Shown here: positions 8,589-17,710 of the stretch, piece after piece
Layout of the letters: each line of letters opens with the position of its first letter
How positions within the stretch are numbered: position 1 is the first letter of the stretch
Assembly (NCBI RefSeq): GCF_000308435.1
Contig: NZ_BAFR01000043.1
Span: 1 to 57,702, forward strand
Source of the DNA: Nocardia araoensis NBRC 100135
Lineage (GTDB): Bacteria > Actinomycetota > Actinomycetes > Mycobacteriales > Mycobacteriaceae
Direction: 5' to 3'
Length of the DNA stretch: 57,702 bases
The notes under the pieces: model-generated
What the model saw: the letters and a program-made list of their open reading frames with translations, nothing else
The model's database searches: none
Told to the model about the DNA's origin: nothing
Program-made: the position numbers and the translations under genes

Positions 8589-10588
8589 CGCAAGGTCCTG
8601 CGGTAGGCCAGCTCGGTGCGCGCCTGCTGGGACACCGGGGGCAGGGCGATGATGTGCGCGACGGAACGCGCCGGGTCCAAGCGCACGTAATTGGTCTGCG
8701 CCCAGTGGTATTCCTCGCCGCTGACCTCGTCGTACACCACCGGATGGTCGTGCCACTCGCGGCCGATCGCGGGGAGGTCGAGCGAGAGCATCCCCCATTC
8801 GGCGCCGAAGGGGTTGAGATTCACCACGACCAGCACCGCGTCGCCACTGCCGGGATCGATCTTGGAGTAGGCGATCAGCGCGTCGTTGTCCACGTGGTGG
8901 AAATGCAAGCAGCGCAATTGTTGCAAGGCGGGGTGCGCCCTGCGGATCTCGTTGAGCCGGGTGAGCCAGGGCTCCAGCGATTCTCCGCGCGCGAGCGCCT
9001 CGGCGAACGGGCGCGGGCGCAACTCGTACTTCTCCGAATCCAGGTACTCCTCGCTGTCGGGGCGCACCGCTTGGTGCTCGAACAGCTCGAAGCCGGAGTA
9101 GACACCCCAGGTCGGGGCGAGGGTGGCGGCCAGGACGGCGCGGATGGCGAACATCCCCGGCCCGCCGTGCTGGAGACTCTCGTGCAGGATGTCCGGGGTG
9201 TTCACGAAGAGGTTCGGGCGGGCCTCGTCGGCTTTCGCGGCCAATTCGTTGCCGAATTCGGTCAGCTCCCATTTGGCCACTCGCCAGGTGAAATACGTGT
9301 AGGACTGGCTGAATCCGCGCCGGGCCAGCCCGTAGAGCCGGGCGGGGCGGGTGAACGCCTCGGACAGGAAGATGACATCCGGGTCGGTGCGCCACACGTT
9401 CGCGATCAGCCACTCCCAGAAGTCGGCCGGCTTGGTGTGCGGGTTGTCGACGCGGAAAATCCTGACGCCGAGCGCGATCCAGTGTTTGACCACTCGCAGC
9501 ACTTCGGCGTAGAGACCGTCGGGATCGTTGTCGAAGTTGACGGGGTAGATGTCCTGGTACTTCTTCGGCGGGTTCTCCGCGTAGGCGATGGTGCCGTCGG
9601 GCAGGGTGGTGAACCACTCGGGGTGCGCCTGCACCCACGGATGATCCGGTGCGCACTGCAATGCGAGGTCCAGCGCCACCTCCAAGCCCAGTTCCCGCGC
9701 CGTAGTGACGAACTCGGCGAAGTCGGCTTCGGTGCCCAGATCCGGATGCACGGCATCGTGACCGCCGTGCTTCGAGCCGATGGCCCACGGCGAGCCGACG
9801 TCGCCCGGCTCGGTGGTCAGCGTGTTGTTGCGGCCTTTGCGGTTGATCTCGCCGATCGGGTGGATCGGCGGCAGGTAGACCACGTCGAAGCCCATGGCGG
9901 CGATGCGCGGAAGGTCCTTGGCGGCCGTGACGAAGGTGCCGTGGACCGGCTTGCCGGTGGCGTCACGGCCGCCGGTCGAGCGGGGGAAGAACTCGTACCA
10001 GGAACCGTAGAGCGCGCGGTGCCGCTCGACCAGGACGGTGTGTTGCGGCCCCCGGGTGACCAGGTCGCGCAGCGGCGTGGCGCGCAGGATCTCGGCGACC
10101 TCCTCGGTGAAGGCCGGGGCCACCCGCGCGGGCAGTTGTTCGTCGCCGCGCAACGCCGCCGCGACCCCGCGCAAGCGCTCGAACTGCTTCTTCGGAACGG
10201 CCTGTGCCGCGCGGTCGAACAGGCGGGCGCCCAGCTCCAGATCGTTGGCCAGGTCGGCGGCGCTCTGCCCGACGGCCAGCTTCGCCTCGATCGCCGATCG
10301 CCAGGTCGCGATCGGATCGCTCCAGCCTTCGATCCGGTAGGTCCAAACCCCCGGCGTGTTCGGCGTGAAGGTCGCGTTGAAGACGTCGGGCTCGTAGTCC
10401 GGCGTCATGCGGACGCGGGTGGCTCGCGACGCGCCGGGGGCACGCACGACGAGTGTTGCGGCGACGGCCTCGTGTCCCTCTCGCCAAACCACTGTGCGCA
10501 CCGGGAATACCTCGCCGACCACCGCCTTGGCGGGCCGGCCGCCTGGGATGGACGGGGCAGTGTCATCGATAGCGATGCGGCCGGTCAC
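8585..10588 (-). CDS. glgE: Alpha-1,4-glucan:maltose-1-phosphate maltosyltransferase GlgE
   Basis: A 667-residue GH13_3 enzyme. It extends linear alpha-glucan using maltose 1-phosphate, the key step of the trehalose-to-glucan pathway. The nucleophile is D381 in [12 protein letters not shown] and the acid/base is E410 in [27 protein letters not shown] and [15 protein letters not shown] form subsite loops. I chose the GTG at 10588 because the family signature starts there ([12 protein letters not shown]); longer in-frame extensions are arginine-rich and unlike the family. First gene of a glgE-glgB operon. Confidence 0.96.
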   Translation of the reverse strand: MTGRIAIDDTAPSIPGGRPAKAVVGEVFPVRTVVWREGHEAVAATLVVRAPGASRATRVRMTPDYEPDVFNATFTPNTPGVWTYRIEGWSDPIATWRSAIEAKLAVGQSAADLANDLELGARLFDRAAQAVPKKQFERLRGVAAALRGDEQLPARVAPAFTEEVAEILRATPLRDLVTRGPQHTVLVERHRALYGSWYEFFPRSTGGRDATGKPVHGTFVTAAKDLPRIAAMGFDVVYLPPIHPIGEINRKGRNNTLTTEPGDVGSPWAIGSKHGGHDAVHPDLGTEADFAEFVTTARELGLEVALDLALQCAPDHPWVQAHPEWFTTLPDGTIAYAENPPKKYQDIYPVNFDNDPDGLYAEVLRVVKHWIALGVRIFRVDNPHTKPADFWEWLIANVWRTDPDVIFLSEAFTRPARLYGLARRGFSQSYTYFTWRVAKWELTEFGNELAAKADEARPNLFVNTPDILHESLQHGGPGMFAIRAVLAATLAPTWGVYSGFELFEHQAVRPDSEEYLDSEKYELRPRPFAEALARGESLEPWLTRLNEIRRAHPALQQLRCLHFHHVDNDALIAYSKIDPGSGDAVLVVVNLNPFGAEWGMLSLDLPAIGREWHDHPVVYDEVSGEEYHWAQTNYVRLDPARSVAHIIALPPVSQQARTELAYRRTLR

Positions 10589-10796
10589 GGTCCCCAACCT
10601 ACCGGTAACCGAACTTTCGGACCGGCTCAGCCGATTTTTCGTACGCCGTCGCGGCCTGTCACGGCGGCGGCCGAGCCGGGCGGTCCGGTCAGCGTGCGTC
10701 GGCGGCCAGGCCGAGGGGAGAGCTGCCCGGGCGGCCACGGCCCGCTTGTCCGTTGTGGCCACCCGGGCGCTCAACCTGCGGTGCCCGGAACGCCGA

Positions 10797-11246
10797 TCAC
10801 GGCATGACCATGCACGCGAAGCCGAGGTTCATTCCGTTGCCCACCGTCATTGCCGGTGAAGTCCAAGCGGGCGTGGAGCCTTGCGTGGCGGAAATGGTGT
10901 GCTGCCCGGTCGCCTCCGGGATCCAGACCGTGGTGGCCTGGTTGCCGACCACCGGTGCGGGATTCGGTGAGAAGGTGCCCCCGGCACTGTCGGCGAAGTG
11001 CACGGATTCGGTCGAGGGATTGTTGTCCACGGTCGCAGTCACTCGGTATTGGCAGTTGGTTCCGTAGTTCCCGAAGCCGAAGCTTGTGCCCTGTGCCGGG
11101 CTCGCGGTCGCGGTCGTGACCGCAGCGCCCGCGGCGGGTGCGGCGAGCACGAATGCCGCCGCGAAAGCTCCGAACCCCGTGATCGCTGCTCCAGCGCGCG
11201 ACCAGCGCCGATCGCGGGCGCGATTTGGGTGTGCTGTCATCCACAT
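10797..11246 (-). CDS. Small secreted protein of unknown function
   Basis: A 149-residue protein with a classical Sec signal: basic [15 protein letters not shown], a hydrophobic core, and AAPAAGA-A as probable cleavage site near residue 38. The mature part is Ser/Thr/Gly-rich with predicted beta structure ([37 protein letters not shown]) and two cysteines (C in NCQYR, C in GFACMVMP) that may form a disulfide. It looks like an Ig-like secreted beta-sandwich protein. GGGAG lies 8 bases before the ATG at 11246. It separates glgE from the native glgP promoter region. Family not recognised. Confidence 0.7.
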   Translation of the reverse strand: MWMTAHPNRARDRRWSRAGAAITGFGAFAAAFVLAAPAAGAAVTTATASPAQGTSFGFGNYGTNCQYRVTATVDNNPSTESVHFADSAGGTFSPNPAPVVGNQATTVWIPEATGQHTISATQGSTPAWTSPAMTVGNGMNLGFACMVMP

Positions 11247-11519
11247 CTCGATCACTCCCGTACTGATTCGGTTGGTGCGGCCGGTTGGTCCGCACAGCTT
11301 GTGGGTTTGCCCGGCGTTCCGGAGTTCACAAGCGAGCGCGGGTCTCGATCGGGTAGCGGGAACGCGGGTACCGGTGCGCCCGGCGTGGCCGTTCCGTGAC
11401 GATGGAGAGCGTTACGCAAGATCGGGTTCGTCGCTCGGATCGACGCGCAGCGCCGGGAAACACGCTGGTCGGACGGTTGTTCCGTGCCCTGGTCACGCGG
11501 GGCGCGTCCCGCGGTCGCC

Positions 11520-11552
11520 GTGTAGGTTCTACCCAATGAAGGCATTGCGTCG
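11520..11552 (+). repeat. attL, left 33-bp core repeat
   Basis: Identical over 33 bases to 26306-26338. It holds TAGGTT (candidate -10), ATG AAG GCA TTG CGT CG, the original start of glgP. Identity breaks at 11519 (C versus A) and 11553 (A versus T), giving sharp boundaries. Confidence 0.92.
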
Positions 11553-11598
11553 ATGCAACGCCTATGGGCGGTGGAAACCCGCCCTCACCTGCGTCTAG
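11536..11598 (+). pseudogene. Orphaned glgP start: 20-codon mini-ORF made by integration
   Basis: The original glgP promoter region and start codon remain on the left of the element. From ATG at 11536 the frame reads MKALRR and then continues into element DNA (CNAYGRW...) to a TAG at 11596-11598. The first 16 bases from the ATG are shared with glgP at 26322. The peptide probably has no function, but it marks the site where glgP was cut from its native upstream region. Confidence 0.75.
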
Positions 11599-11665
11599 CC
11601 CACAGACTGATCAGGCGAAATTCGGCCCTGTGACAGTTTTGTGTCAGCTTTGGGCCGGTTAACCG

Positions 11666-13009
11666 TCACAGTGCGTCCGCGAAGTCGACCACGACGGCCG
11701 TGGCGCGGCCCGGGACATAGTGCTGTGTGGTCACCGGGGAGTTCTTCTCATGGCCCAGGATGAGCCGAGCGGCGTCGATGCCGTGTGCCTCGGCGACGCG
11801 GGTTGCGCGCGTGCTCCGCAGTGTCCGTGGTGTCGACCATTCGATCTCGGTGCCCTTCACGATCCGCCGCCAGATCTTCCCCATCTGGTCCGCGCTGAGC
11901 ACCTTCCCCGCCCTACTCGGCATAACGAGGGTTTGTCCCGGTGCAGCGGCCAGACGACGCCGTCGCAGCATCGCAAGTGACTCCGTCGTCACCTTGACCG
12001 TCTTTCCCATGGACTCGAACGTCTTCGTGAACGGCTGCCGATATACCACCGACAGCACGCGGTCGTCGTCCATCTCTCGCCAGCCGCTCGGAACGACTAT
12101 CTCGTGCTCGTCGAGCTGGTAGTCCCCGATGACTTTCCGGATCTGCCGCACGCGCAGTTCGGTGTCGACGACCGTGGCGCCGAGCGTGACCGTACCGGCG
12201 TCGAAGTCCACGCCATCGGTCCAGCGGATTGCCACGCCTTCGCCCGGCCGCGCGGCCACGTCGTAGACAAGCTTGGTGTAGTCGCGGTACTTCGGGTCAC
12301 GGCGGTACCGACGGTTCTCAGGGCCGAAGTACGCGGCTTCCAATTCCCAGTACAACGCCATCTCTTCAGGGGTGAACGGCTGCGGTTCCTCCGGGAAGTA
12401 CGGGTTCACCACGATGTTCTTGCGGTGCGCCCGCTGCCCGTGCTCGCCGCGGTACCCCTTCAATGCCGTGACCGGGTTGTAGTCCCGTAGTCCGTCGTCG
12501 ACGAGCATCTGGAACGACTGGCTGAGGATCGTCTTCTGTAGGGCCTGTTTGGTGGTCGACCAGTTCAGTTGCTCGAGGTGCAACCGGATGTGGAACGGCT
12601 TCACATCCACGGCCTTCATCCGGCCGAGGTCGGATCCGACGATGACCACCTTGTCCTTCTTGGCGAGTGGACCCGTCGATGCCTCGATCTCGCGGCGGTA
12701 GGTGCGCGAGTTCTGCGGTCGCTTCTTCGTGTTGTTCTCGTACGCCTTCAGCCAGGACAGGACGACTTCGGCCACGGTCGCGTCAGGGCTGTACGCGCTG
12801 AGGGCGGTGTGCCGCGGACGCCACAGTTTGACCCGTTCCTTCAGTGCGTCCTTTGCCTTGCGCTTCGTCTCCCCAGATGCCCATAGCCGGGACGGCCGAC
12901 CGATGGGTTCGCCGATGAGGCAGTAGATCTGGAAGCACTGCCTTTGTTCATTCCACTTCGGTTCGCTGAAATCGCCGTGCTCACCCGGCGCGAGTGGCCT
13001 ACGGGGCAT
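11666..13009 (-). CDS. int: Tyrosine recombinase (phage-type integrase)
   Basis: A 447-residue site-specific recombinase. Catalytic residues in the C-terminal half are R254 (AARPGEG), R398 (TLRSTRAT, with the usual box-II His changed to Thr), H420 (LGHEKNS) and the nucleophile Y431 (QHYVPG). A SAM-like core-binding domain lies around residues 75-170. It sits 113 bases inside attL, transcribed toward the end, as in many integrative elements. ATG at 13009 has GAAGGA upstream; a TTG 24 bases further up is in frame but unlikely. Its start overlaps the end of the repressor gene by 11 bases, so repressor and integrase are probably one operon. Confidence 0.92.
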   Translation of the reverse strand: MPRRPLAPGEHGDFSEPKWNEQRQCFQIYCLIGEPIGRPSRLWASGETKRKAKDALKERVKLWRPRHTALSAYSPDATVAEVVLSWLKAYENNTKKRPQNSRTYRREIEASTGPLAKKDKVVIVGSDLGRMKAVDVKPFHIRLHLEQLNWSTTKQALQKTILSQSFQMLVDDGLRDYNPVTALKGYRGEHGQRAHRKNIVVNPYFPEEPQPFTPEEMALYWELEAAYFGPENRRYRRDPKYRDYTKLVYDVAARPGEGVAIRWTDGVDFDAGTVTLGATVVDTELRVRQIRKVIGDYQLDEHEIVVPSGWREMDDDRVLSVVYRQPFTKTFESMGKTVKVTTESLAMLRRRRLAAAPGQTLVMPSRAGKVLSADQMGKIWRRIVKGTEIEWSTPRTLRSTRATRVAEAHGIDAARLILGHEKNSPVTTQHYVPGRATAVVVDFADAL

Positions 13010-13667
13010 TGTGCAAATCCTTCTGTTGCGCAATAAATTTGGAAAGCTCTGCCTTGAGTTCGCGCGTCACCCGACCGCGCTTCTGCGCATTTGCGTCAGC
13101 GCCAGCGAGTTCGTTCCGCTTCTGGGTGAACGTCTCACCCCAGAGCTTCGCGGACAGAAAGACCATGAAGAGATCGGATACGCCGAGTTCGCGGCTGACC
13201 TTCGCGTCGGTTTCGGTGGAGTCGTGGTGTATCTGTCGAACCGTTCCCATGCGCACCCCCTGCCGTAGCCAAGCGGGCAACTCGGACAGCTCCCGCAATG
13301 CATCGGACACCACCCCAGTGGCGTCGACACCGGGACGCTCGACGGGCTCCCCTCGTAGCGCTGCCGCCACGGCCCGGCCGGTCATGATCAGTTCGTCGTT
13401 GATGCGGATATTGCCGTCGTGTGCAACGAGATCGCTCAGCGCAACGTCCTGATCGGTCGCTGAACTCAAAGCGATCGAGAGGCTGAGCAGAGTTGGAAGG
13501 GTCGGTTTGATGCGGCCGGCTTCGAGGTCGCCTACCTTGCCCGTTGTCCACCTGAGTCCCACATGCCGCGCCTCGCGGCTCACCTCCTCGAGCGTGGTCT
13601 CGCTGGCCAGTCGAATCCGCCGGGCATTCGCCCCGACGACGGCGGCGAGATCGCTGATGTCTGTCAT
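12999..13667 (-). CDS. XRE-family phage-type repressor
   Basis: A 222-residue protein with an N-terminal helix-turn-helix (residues 5-65: ANARRIRLASETTLEEVSREARHVGLRWTTGKVGDLEAGR is split here by position only) typical of the XRE/Cro family. The remaining 150 residues are helical and not recognised. The ATG at 13667 lies inside a 12-bp palindrome and lacks a Shine-Dalgarno sequence. It is divergent from the excisionase gene across a short dyad-rich region and upstream of int. By position it is the counterpart of the Stl/CI-type master repressor of phages and satellites. Confidence 0.8.
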   Translation of the reverse strand: MTDISDLAAVVGANARRIRLASETTLEEVSREARHVGLRWTTGKVGDLEAGRIKPTLPTLLSLSIALSSATDQDVALSDLVAHDGNIRINDELIMTGRAVAAALRGEPVERPGVDATGVVSDALRELSELPAWLRQGVRMGTVRQIHHDSTETDAKVSRELGVSDLFMVFLSAKLWGETFTQKRNELAGADANAQKRGRVTRELKAELSKFIAQQKDLHNAP

Positions 13668-13687
13668 GACAGCTGAGATTACCTCAG
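13661..13687. promoter_or_regulatory. Putative repressor operator dyads
   Basis: Two adjacent inverted repeats lie at the start of the repressor gene: CTGTCATGACAG (13661-13672, perfect 12-bp palindrome containing the start codon) and CTGAG-ATTAC-CTCAG (13673-13687). The second shares the form GCTGAG-N5-CTCAG with a dyad near attR at 26174-26190. They are natural candidates for autoregulation. Confidence 0.5.
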
Positions 13688-13753
13688 TTCGAGTGAGTTG
13701 ACAGGAGGGTTGCTGGGGTGCATGGTTATCTCTAGTCACACAAATTCGAGTGA
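13688..13753. repeat. Direct repeats in the repressor-excisionase control region
   Basis: TTCGAGTGA occurs at 13688-13696 and again at 13745-13753, 57 bases apart centre to centre. They flank the likely divergent promoters and may be binding sites of the repressor or excisionase. Confidence 0.4.
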
Positions 13754-13775
13754 TCAGAGATGGAGGTTCGGTCTA

Positions 13776-13976
13776 GTGGATGTCCGCAAGCCGTTGGCAA
13801 CGCCGAAAGAGGTTGCTGCTTACCGGCGCACGACCGTCGGAGCGCTTGAGCAAGAGCGTCACACAGGTACCGGTCCGCGGTTCAAGAAGCTCGGTCGGCG
13901 CGTTTTGTACGACTGGGAGGACGTATACGCCTGGGTCGACGCGAATACGGCTACGAGCACGTCGGGGGCGGCGTGA
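13776..13976 (+). CDS. xis: Excisionase/AlpA-like HTH protein
   Basis: A 66-residue protein with a MerR-like winged HTH (HTH_17): LATPKEVAAYRRTTVGALEQ, then GPRFKKLGRRVLYDWEDVYAWV. This fold is used by phage excisionases and by AlpA activators of satellites. GTG at 13776 follows GGAGG (13762-13766) by 9 bases. It opens a long rightward operon in which neighbours overlap or nearly touch. It would bend the att sites during excision or activate the operon. Confidence 0.85.
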   Translation: MDVRKPLATPKEVAAYRRTTVGALEQERHTGTGPRFKKLGRRVLYDWEDVYAWVDANTATSTSGAA

Positions 13977-14074
13977 CAGTCGCTCACAAGCCCATAGACG
14001 GGAGCGACCCGGCGAGCGGGTACCAGCCGCTCAACCGGGTCGGAAACACCAAATCCTCACCACAAGGAAGTGTC

Positions 14075-14524
14075 ATGAACAAGACTACCAACCCCGCCCA
14101 GTGGATCGACCTGGCCTGCTCGGTCTGCAAGACGGTCATCGCTACCGTGTCCGCCCCGCTGCCGGACGTCCCGGTCAAATGCGCGCAGTGCAGCCGCGCT
14201 GCAACCTGCGCAAGCTGGTGCACCGACGGTACCGGCCACCGCGGCGAGTACTTCGACGCCGACCGTGTCTGCTGGGGGCGTGACGTCGTGATCCCGCTGA
14301 CGCTGGAAACCCCGACCCACCCCCAGCAGATGCCCGCCTGCGAGATCACTCCCCATCGGAGGTGGGGCGGCAGCGACAGCGTCTACTTGGCGTGCCCGGG
14401 CGGCGACCTGGACATGACGGTGTCCGAGGCGCGGCGGATCGCGACCACCTTGCTCCAGGTCGCCGATCAGGTCGAAGCCGAAAAGACCACCGTGCCCGGT
14501 TCCACCGAGGGGGCGCAGGCATGA
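14075..14524 (+). CDS. DUF6907-like small zinc-binding element protein
   Basis: A 149-residue protein with CSVC, CAQC and further cysteines in residues 10-45 (probable zinc ribbon), then a domain with VYLACPGGDLDMTVSEARRIATTLL, a pattern I associate with DUF6907 proteins of actinobacterial elements. ATG at 14075 has AAGGAAG 4 bases upstream. An in-frame GTG at 13973 overlapping the excisionase stop is a less likely start. Function unknown. Confidence 0.65.
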   Translation: MNKTTNPAQWIDLACSVCKTVIATVSAPLPDVPVKCAQCSRAATCASWCTDGTGHRGEYFDADRVCWGRDVVIPLTLETPTHPQQMPACEITPHRRWGGSDSVYLACPGGDLDMTVSEARRIATTLLQVADQVEAEKTTVPGSTEGAQA

Positions 14525-14871
14525 CCGCAAACCCTGATCGTTTCGTGATCGTTGGTGACGACGGATTGCCGCGCAGCGTCGTCGACCTCGCCGACATGCA
14601 GGCGCACTCGACCCGGCTCATGTACCAGATGGCCGCCGTCGCAAGCGATAACGACGCACTCGACCGGATCGGCACCGAATGGGCGGAAGCCCTGGATCCC
14701 GATTTCTTCGGCTACGTCGCCGCGGGCGCGCTGTCGCTGATGGTGCGCAACGTCCTGGACCCGCTGTTGCAGGTGCTCGACACGCTCTCACCGTCGCTCG
14801 GTGCCGACCTACGGGCGAAGTTGGTCGAGAGCCGCGACCACGCGGAGCGGACTCTCGGAGGTGGCCGTTGA
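14521..14871 (+). CDS. Small acidic element protein, unknown
   Basis: A 116-residue acidic, mostly helical protein (MTANPDRFVIVGDDGLPRS...). Residues 55-80 (DFFGYVAAGALSLMVRNVLDPLLQVL) form an amphipathic or weakly hydrophobic helix. Its ATG overlaps the previous stop codon (ATGA), so it is translationally coupled. No family recognised. Confidence 0.65.
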   Translation: MTANPDRFVIVGDDGLPRSVVDLADMQAHSTRLMYQMAAVASDNDALDRIGTEWAEALDPDFFGYVAAGALSLMVRNVLDPLLQVLDTLSPSLGADLRAKLVESRDHAERTLGGGR

Positions 14872-15113
14872 GTGACCACGAAATGACCCAAGGCGCGACC
14901 GGTTCGGTCGCGCCTTCGGGCGTTCCCCCGACGGAGCGGTACGAGGACCGGTTGGACGCGGCGGTGCTCGCCGCTGCCCGTGAGCGCGGATTCCGTCTCG
15001 CGGTCCGCTGCAACAGGTGCGGGCAATGGGTTGTCGCCGCGGAATCTGTTGCGTGGCACCTGGGCCCGGTTTGCCGCCGCAAGCTCGCGATCGAGAAGGG
15101 GGACGCCGCGTGA
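14868..15113 (+). CDS. DUF6011-like zinc-ribbon protein
   Basis: An 81-residue protein ending in a metal-site region: VRCNRCGQWVVAAESVAWHLGPVCRRK, with CxxC, a later His and a Cys, as in the DUF6011 proteins of actinophages. TTG at 14868 overlaps the previous stop codon and follows GGAGG (14857-14861) by 6 bases; an ATG at 14883 is the alternative. It directly precedes the primase gene and may assist it. Confidence 0.65.
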   Translation: MSDHEMTQGATGSVAPSGVPPTERYEDRLDAAVLAAARERGFRLAVRCNRCGQWVVAAESVAWHLGPVCRRKLAIEKGDAA

Positions 15114-15838
15114 CCGTGGAAGCTCTCCCCCTGGAATACGCGCTGGCCTACGCCCGCGCGGGGTTGTCGGTGCTGCCGCTGGCCCCGCGCGGGAAGCTCC
15201 CCGCCTGCGCGCACGGCAAGGACGACGCCACCACCGACCCGGAGGTGATCCGGGCGTGGTGGCACCAGAACCCGCGCTACAACGTCGGCATCCGCCCCTC
15301 CGACACCACAGTGGTGCTCGACATCGACCCGCGATCAGGCGGAACCCTCGAACAGTTGGGAGAGGTTCCGGAGACGTGGACCGCCCACACGGGTGGGGGC
15401 GGCTGGCACTTGTGGTTCCGATACCGGGGCCGCTGCCGGGGCAAGCTCGCCGACGCCGTGGGGGTCGACGTCAAGACCGCCGCCGGATATCTCGTGGTCG
15501 CGCCGAGCATGCACCCGTCGGGGCGGCGGTACGAGTGGGCCAACAGTGCCCGTATCGCGCCGCTGCCTGATCACTTGGTGGAGCGGGTGGCCTATCCGGT
15601 GCGCCAGCAGTACCGGGCCCGGCCGTCCAGCGACCGGAACGAAGGACTCATTCGCACCGTGGCCACGGCTGCCCCGGGGAACCGGAACCAGGCGCTGTTC
15701 TGGGCCGCGTGCCGCGCATTCGAGCAGGGCGCCGACCCGGGCCTGATGGACCTGCTACGCGCCGCGGCCGCCACGGCGGGGCTCAGCGCCCCCGAGATCG
15801 AGCGGACCTTGATGTCCGCAGAACGGAGACGTGCATGA
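15110..15838 (+). CDS. Prim-pol type DNA primase/polymerase
   Basis: A 242-residue archaeo-eukaryotic-type primase (bifunctional primase-polymerase N-terminal family). The metal-binding pair D71-x-D73 is in VVLDIDPRSGG, the nucleotide-binding histidine H100 in GGGGWHLWF, and the conserved block GVDVKTAAGYLVVAPS follows. GTG at 15110 overlaps the previous stop (GTGA). With the next gene it forms a two-part replication module; in many elements primase and ATPase are fused, here they are separate proteins sharing ATGA. It would prime replication of the excised circle. Confidence 0.88.
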   Translation: MTVEALPLEYALAYARAGLSVLPLAPRGKLPACAHGKDDATTDPEVIRAWWHQNPRYNVGIRPSDTTVVLDIDPRSGGTLEQLGEVPETWTAHTGGGGWHLWFRYRGRCRGKLADAVGVDVKTAAGYLVVAPSMHPSGRRYEWANSARIAPLPDHLVERVAYPVRQQYRARPSSDRNEGLIRTVATAAPGNRNQALFWAACRAFEQGADPGLMDLLRAAAATAGLSAPEIERTLMSAERRRA

Positions 15839-17325
15839 GCAATGGACTCGACTTCTCACATGCGGCTGAATCAGCGCCTTCGGGCGTGCCGACCTATCCG
15901 GGGTGTGTCGAGCACGGCGGAAGGTTCACCGACCACTGCCCCGCCTGTTCCCGCGCGTACGCCCGTGCTCTCCGCGCGGAGAGGGAGCGTGCCGTCTCCG
16001 CGGCTGCGGCGGAGACCTCCGGAGTAACCGGAGTAACCGGTGGAAGTGGCGGAACTGGTGATACGAAGCCGCCGGTTACTCCGCCTCCGCCAGATTCTCC
16101 GGTTACTCCGGGGCAGGGTGGGGAGCCGGTTACTCCGCCTCCGCCACTTACTCCGGTTACTCCAGAGGAAGGGCCGGATCCACTCCTGGAGGCAGCACTC
16201 GCAGGAGTGCTCGAGGAAGTCCGGGAGCACTTCGCCGCCTACGTTTACACCGCCGACCCTGACGACTCGGTCACGCTGTCGTTGTGGGTGGCGCACACCT
16301 ACGCCTGCGAGGAGACCTACACCAGCCCCCGGCTCAAGTTCGATTCCCCGATGCCGGGCAGTGGCAAAACGACTGGTCTCGAACACATCCAGCACCTGGC
16401 GCGCGACCCGCTGCTGATGTCCACGGTGTCCTCCTCGGCGCTGCTGCCGCGCATCCTCAACCAGGAGATCCGCACCCTGCTGATCGACGAGTGCGACCGG
16501 TCCCTGTCGCCGAAGAAACCGGGAGTCGAAGATGTGCTGGCGATCATCAACTCCGGATACAAGCGATCGTCCACGCGGCCCGTGCTCGTTCCCGACAAGG
16601 AGAACGGCGGATGGTCGGTGGAGGAGATGAGCACCTACTCTCCGGTCGCGATGGCAGGCAACGCCCCCGACCTACCGGAGGACACGGTGTCGCGCTGCAT
16701 CGAGATCCTGTGCGTCCCGGCGAACAACGGAGAGGTCGAAGAGACCGACTGGGAACTGATCGAGGACGAGGCAACCGAACTGGGTAGGCGCTTGGGCCTT
16801 GCTGTCGAGGAGGTCTTGGTCGTGATCAGTGGAGCCCGTCCCGCGCTACCCGCGAAGCTCACCGGTCGCCGCAAGGAGGTGTGGCGGCCGTTGGCTCGGA
16901 TCGCGTCGGCGGCTGGCGGCGATTGGCCGTCGAGGTTGGAGAAGATCATCGTCAAGGACTTGGAGCGCAACGAGATGATGCGTGAAGACGGAGCTATCAA
17001 GGTGCGCCCGCATGTGGTGTTGCTCGCCGATCTGCGGAAGGCGTTCGGGGAAGAGCCCTATGTGCCGACGGCGGATTTGCTGGAGCGGCTGGCACGCGGC
17101 AACCCCGACATGTGGGCCGCGGACGCGTTCAAGAATCGCACCGCGATCACTGCTCAGCGCATGGGCCGCATGTTGTCCACGAACTACCGGATCAACTCCT
17201 GGCGGCCGTCGTCGCCGAAGAATGCGCCGCGCGGATACCGGAGGTCGGACTTCGAACGCGCATGGAAGTACATGGGTATGGCGGCTCCGGAGAAACCGGT
17301 GGAAACGGCAGAGCTGGAGATCTGA
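15835..17325 (+). CDS. DUF3631 P-loop ATPase, replication module
   Basis: A 496-residue protein. Residues 20-45 hold CVEHGGRFTDHCPAC, a possible zinc finger. Residues 63-112 are a low-complexity Gly/Thr/Val/Pro linker encoded by iteron-like DNA. The ATPase domain has Walker A PMPGSGKTT (K178) and Walker B LLIDECDR (D218, E219), followed by INSGYKR and MAGNAPDLPEDTVSRC, typical of DUF3631. The C-terminal region may bind DNA. It probably works as the helicase-like partner of the upstream primase. Its ATG overlaps the primase stop. Confidence 0.85.
   Translation: MSNGLDFSHAAESAPSGVPTYPGCVEHGGRFTDHCPACSRAYARALRAERERAVSAAAAETSGVTGVTGGSGGTGDTKPPVTPPPPDSPVTPGQGGEPVTPPPPLTPVTPEEGPDPLLEAALAGVLEEVREHFAAYVYTADPDDSVTLSLWVAHTYACEETYTSPRLKFDSPMPGSGKTTGLEHIQHLARDPLLMSTVSSSALLPRILNQEIRTLLIDECDRSLSPKKPGVEDVLAIINSGYKRSSTRPVLVPDKENGGWSVEEMSTYSPVAMAGNAPDLPEDTVSRCIEILCVPANNGEVEETDWELIEDEATELGRRLGLAVEEVLVVISGARPALPAKLTGRRKEVWRPLARIASAAGGDWPSRLEKIIVKDLERNEMMREDGAIKVRPHVVLLADLRKAFGEEPYVPTADLLERLARGNPDMWAADAFKNRTAITAQRMGRMLSTNYRINSWRPSSPKNAPRGYRRSDFERAWKYMGMAAPEKPVETAELEI
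16021..16163. repeat. Iteron-like array inside the ATPase gene
   Basis: The 11-mer CCGGTTACTCC occurs four times on the + strand (16072, 16099, 16126, 16153) and its reverse complement twice (16021, 16030). Spacing is exactly 27 bases between successive + copies. Codons GTA, GTT and ACT, rare in this GC-rich window, are used throughout and preserve the DNA word in both orientations. An origin or Rep-binding role is inferred; a repetitive protein linker is the alternative. Confidence 0.6.
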
Positions 17326-17326
17326 G

Positions 17327-17710
17327 ATGAGCGAAACCAATTGGGGTCCGTGGGAACTCGACGCCGACAACTACGCCCTGCGGATCCACGGAGTGCGAAA
17401 AGTGGTGCTCGACCTCCCGGGCGGCGATTACGAGATCGACCTCGAGGAGTGCCTCACCGCCGCGCAGACGCTCGACTGGGTTATGCAGATCGCGGGCAAG
17501 GAATGGGCGACCGACGACGTCGTTGCCGGACTGGTCCGCGCCCTCAACGAGATCCTGAGCCCGCAAGCGCACCTGTGCCCGTTCGGGATTAGTCGCACCA
17601 TCGCCCGACCGACCGTGCGCGATCTCGTCCGCCGTGCCCAGCGCGCCCGAAAAACCCGAGCGCGGAGACGAACCCGCAGCGGGGAGGGGGCACCGGATGC
17701 ACCTAGATGA
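17327..17710 (+). CDS. Element protein of unknown function
   Basis: A 127-residue protein beginning MSETNWGPWELDADNYAL, with an ordered N-terminal 85 residues (alternating strand and helix, VVLDLPGGDYEIDLEE) and an Arg-rich C-terminus (RRAQRARKTRARRRTR) that may bind nucleic acid. ATG starts one base after the ATPase stop. Family not recognised; it belongs to the replication operon by position. Confidence 0.6.
   Translation: MSETNWGPWELDADNYALRIHGVRKVVLDLPGGDYEIDLEECLTAAQTLDWVMQIAGKEWATDDVVAGLVRALNEILSPQAHLCPFGISRTIARPTVRDLVRRAQRARKTRARRRTRSGEGAPDAPR

Noticed and set aside
6462..10807. Two plus-strand frames of over 700 codons opposite glgB and glgE
   Set aside because: Rich in Arg, Gly, Val and His with no domain; the opposite strand encodes clear GH13 enzymes.
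11520..11552. tRNA gene as attachment site
   Set aside because: The core repeat has no tRNA fold or TTCGA arm; it is the start of glgP.
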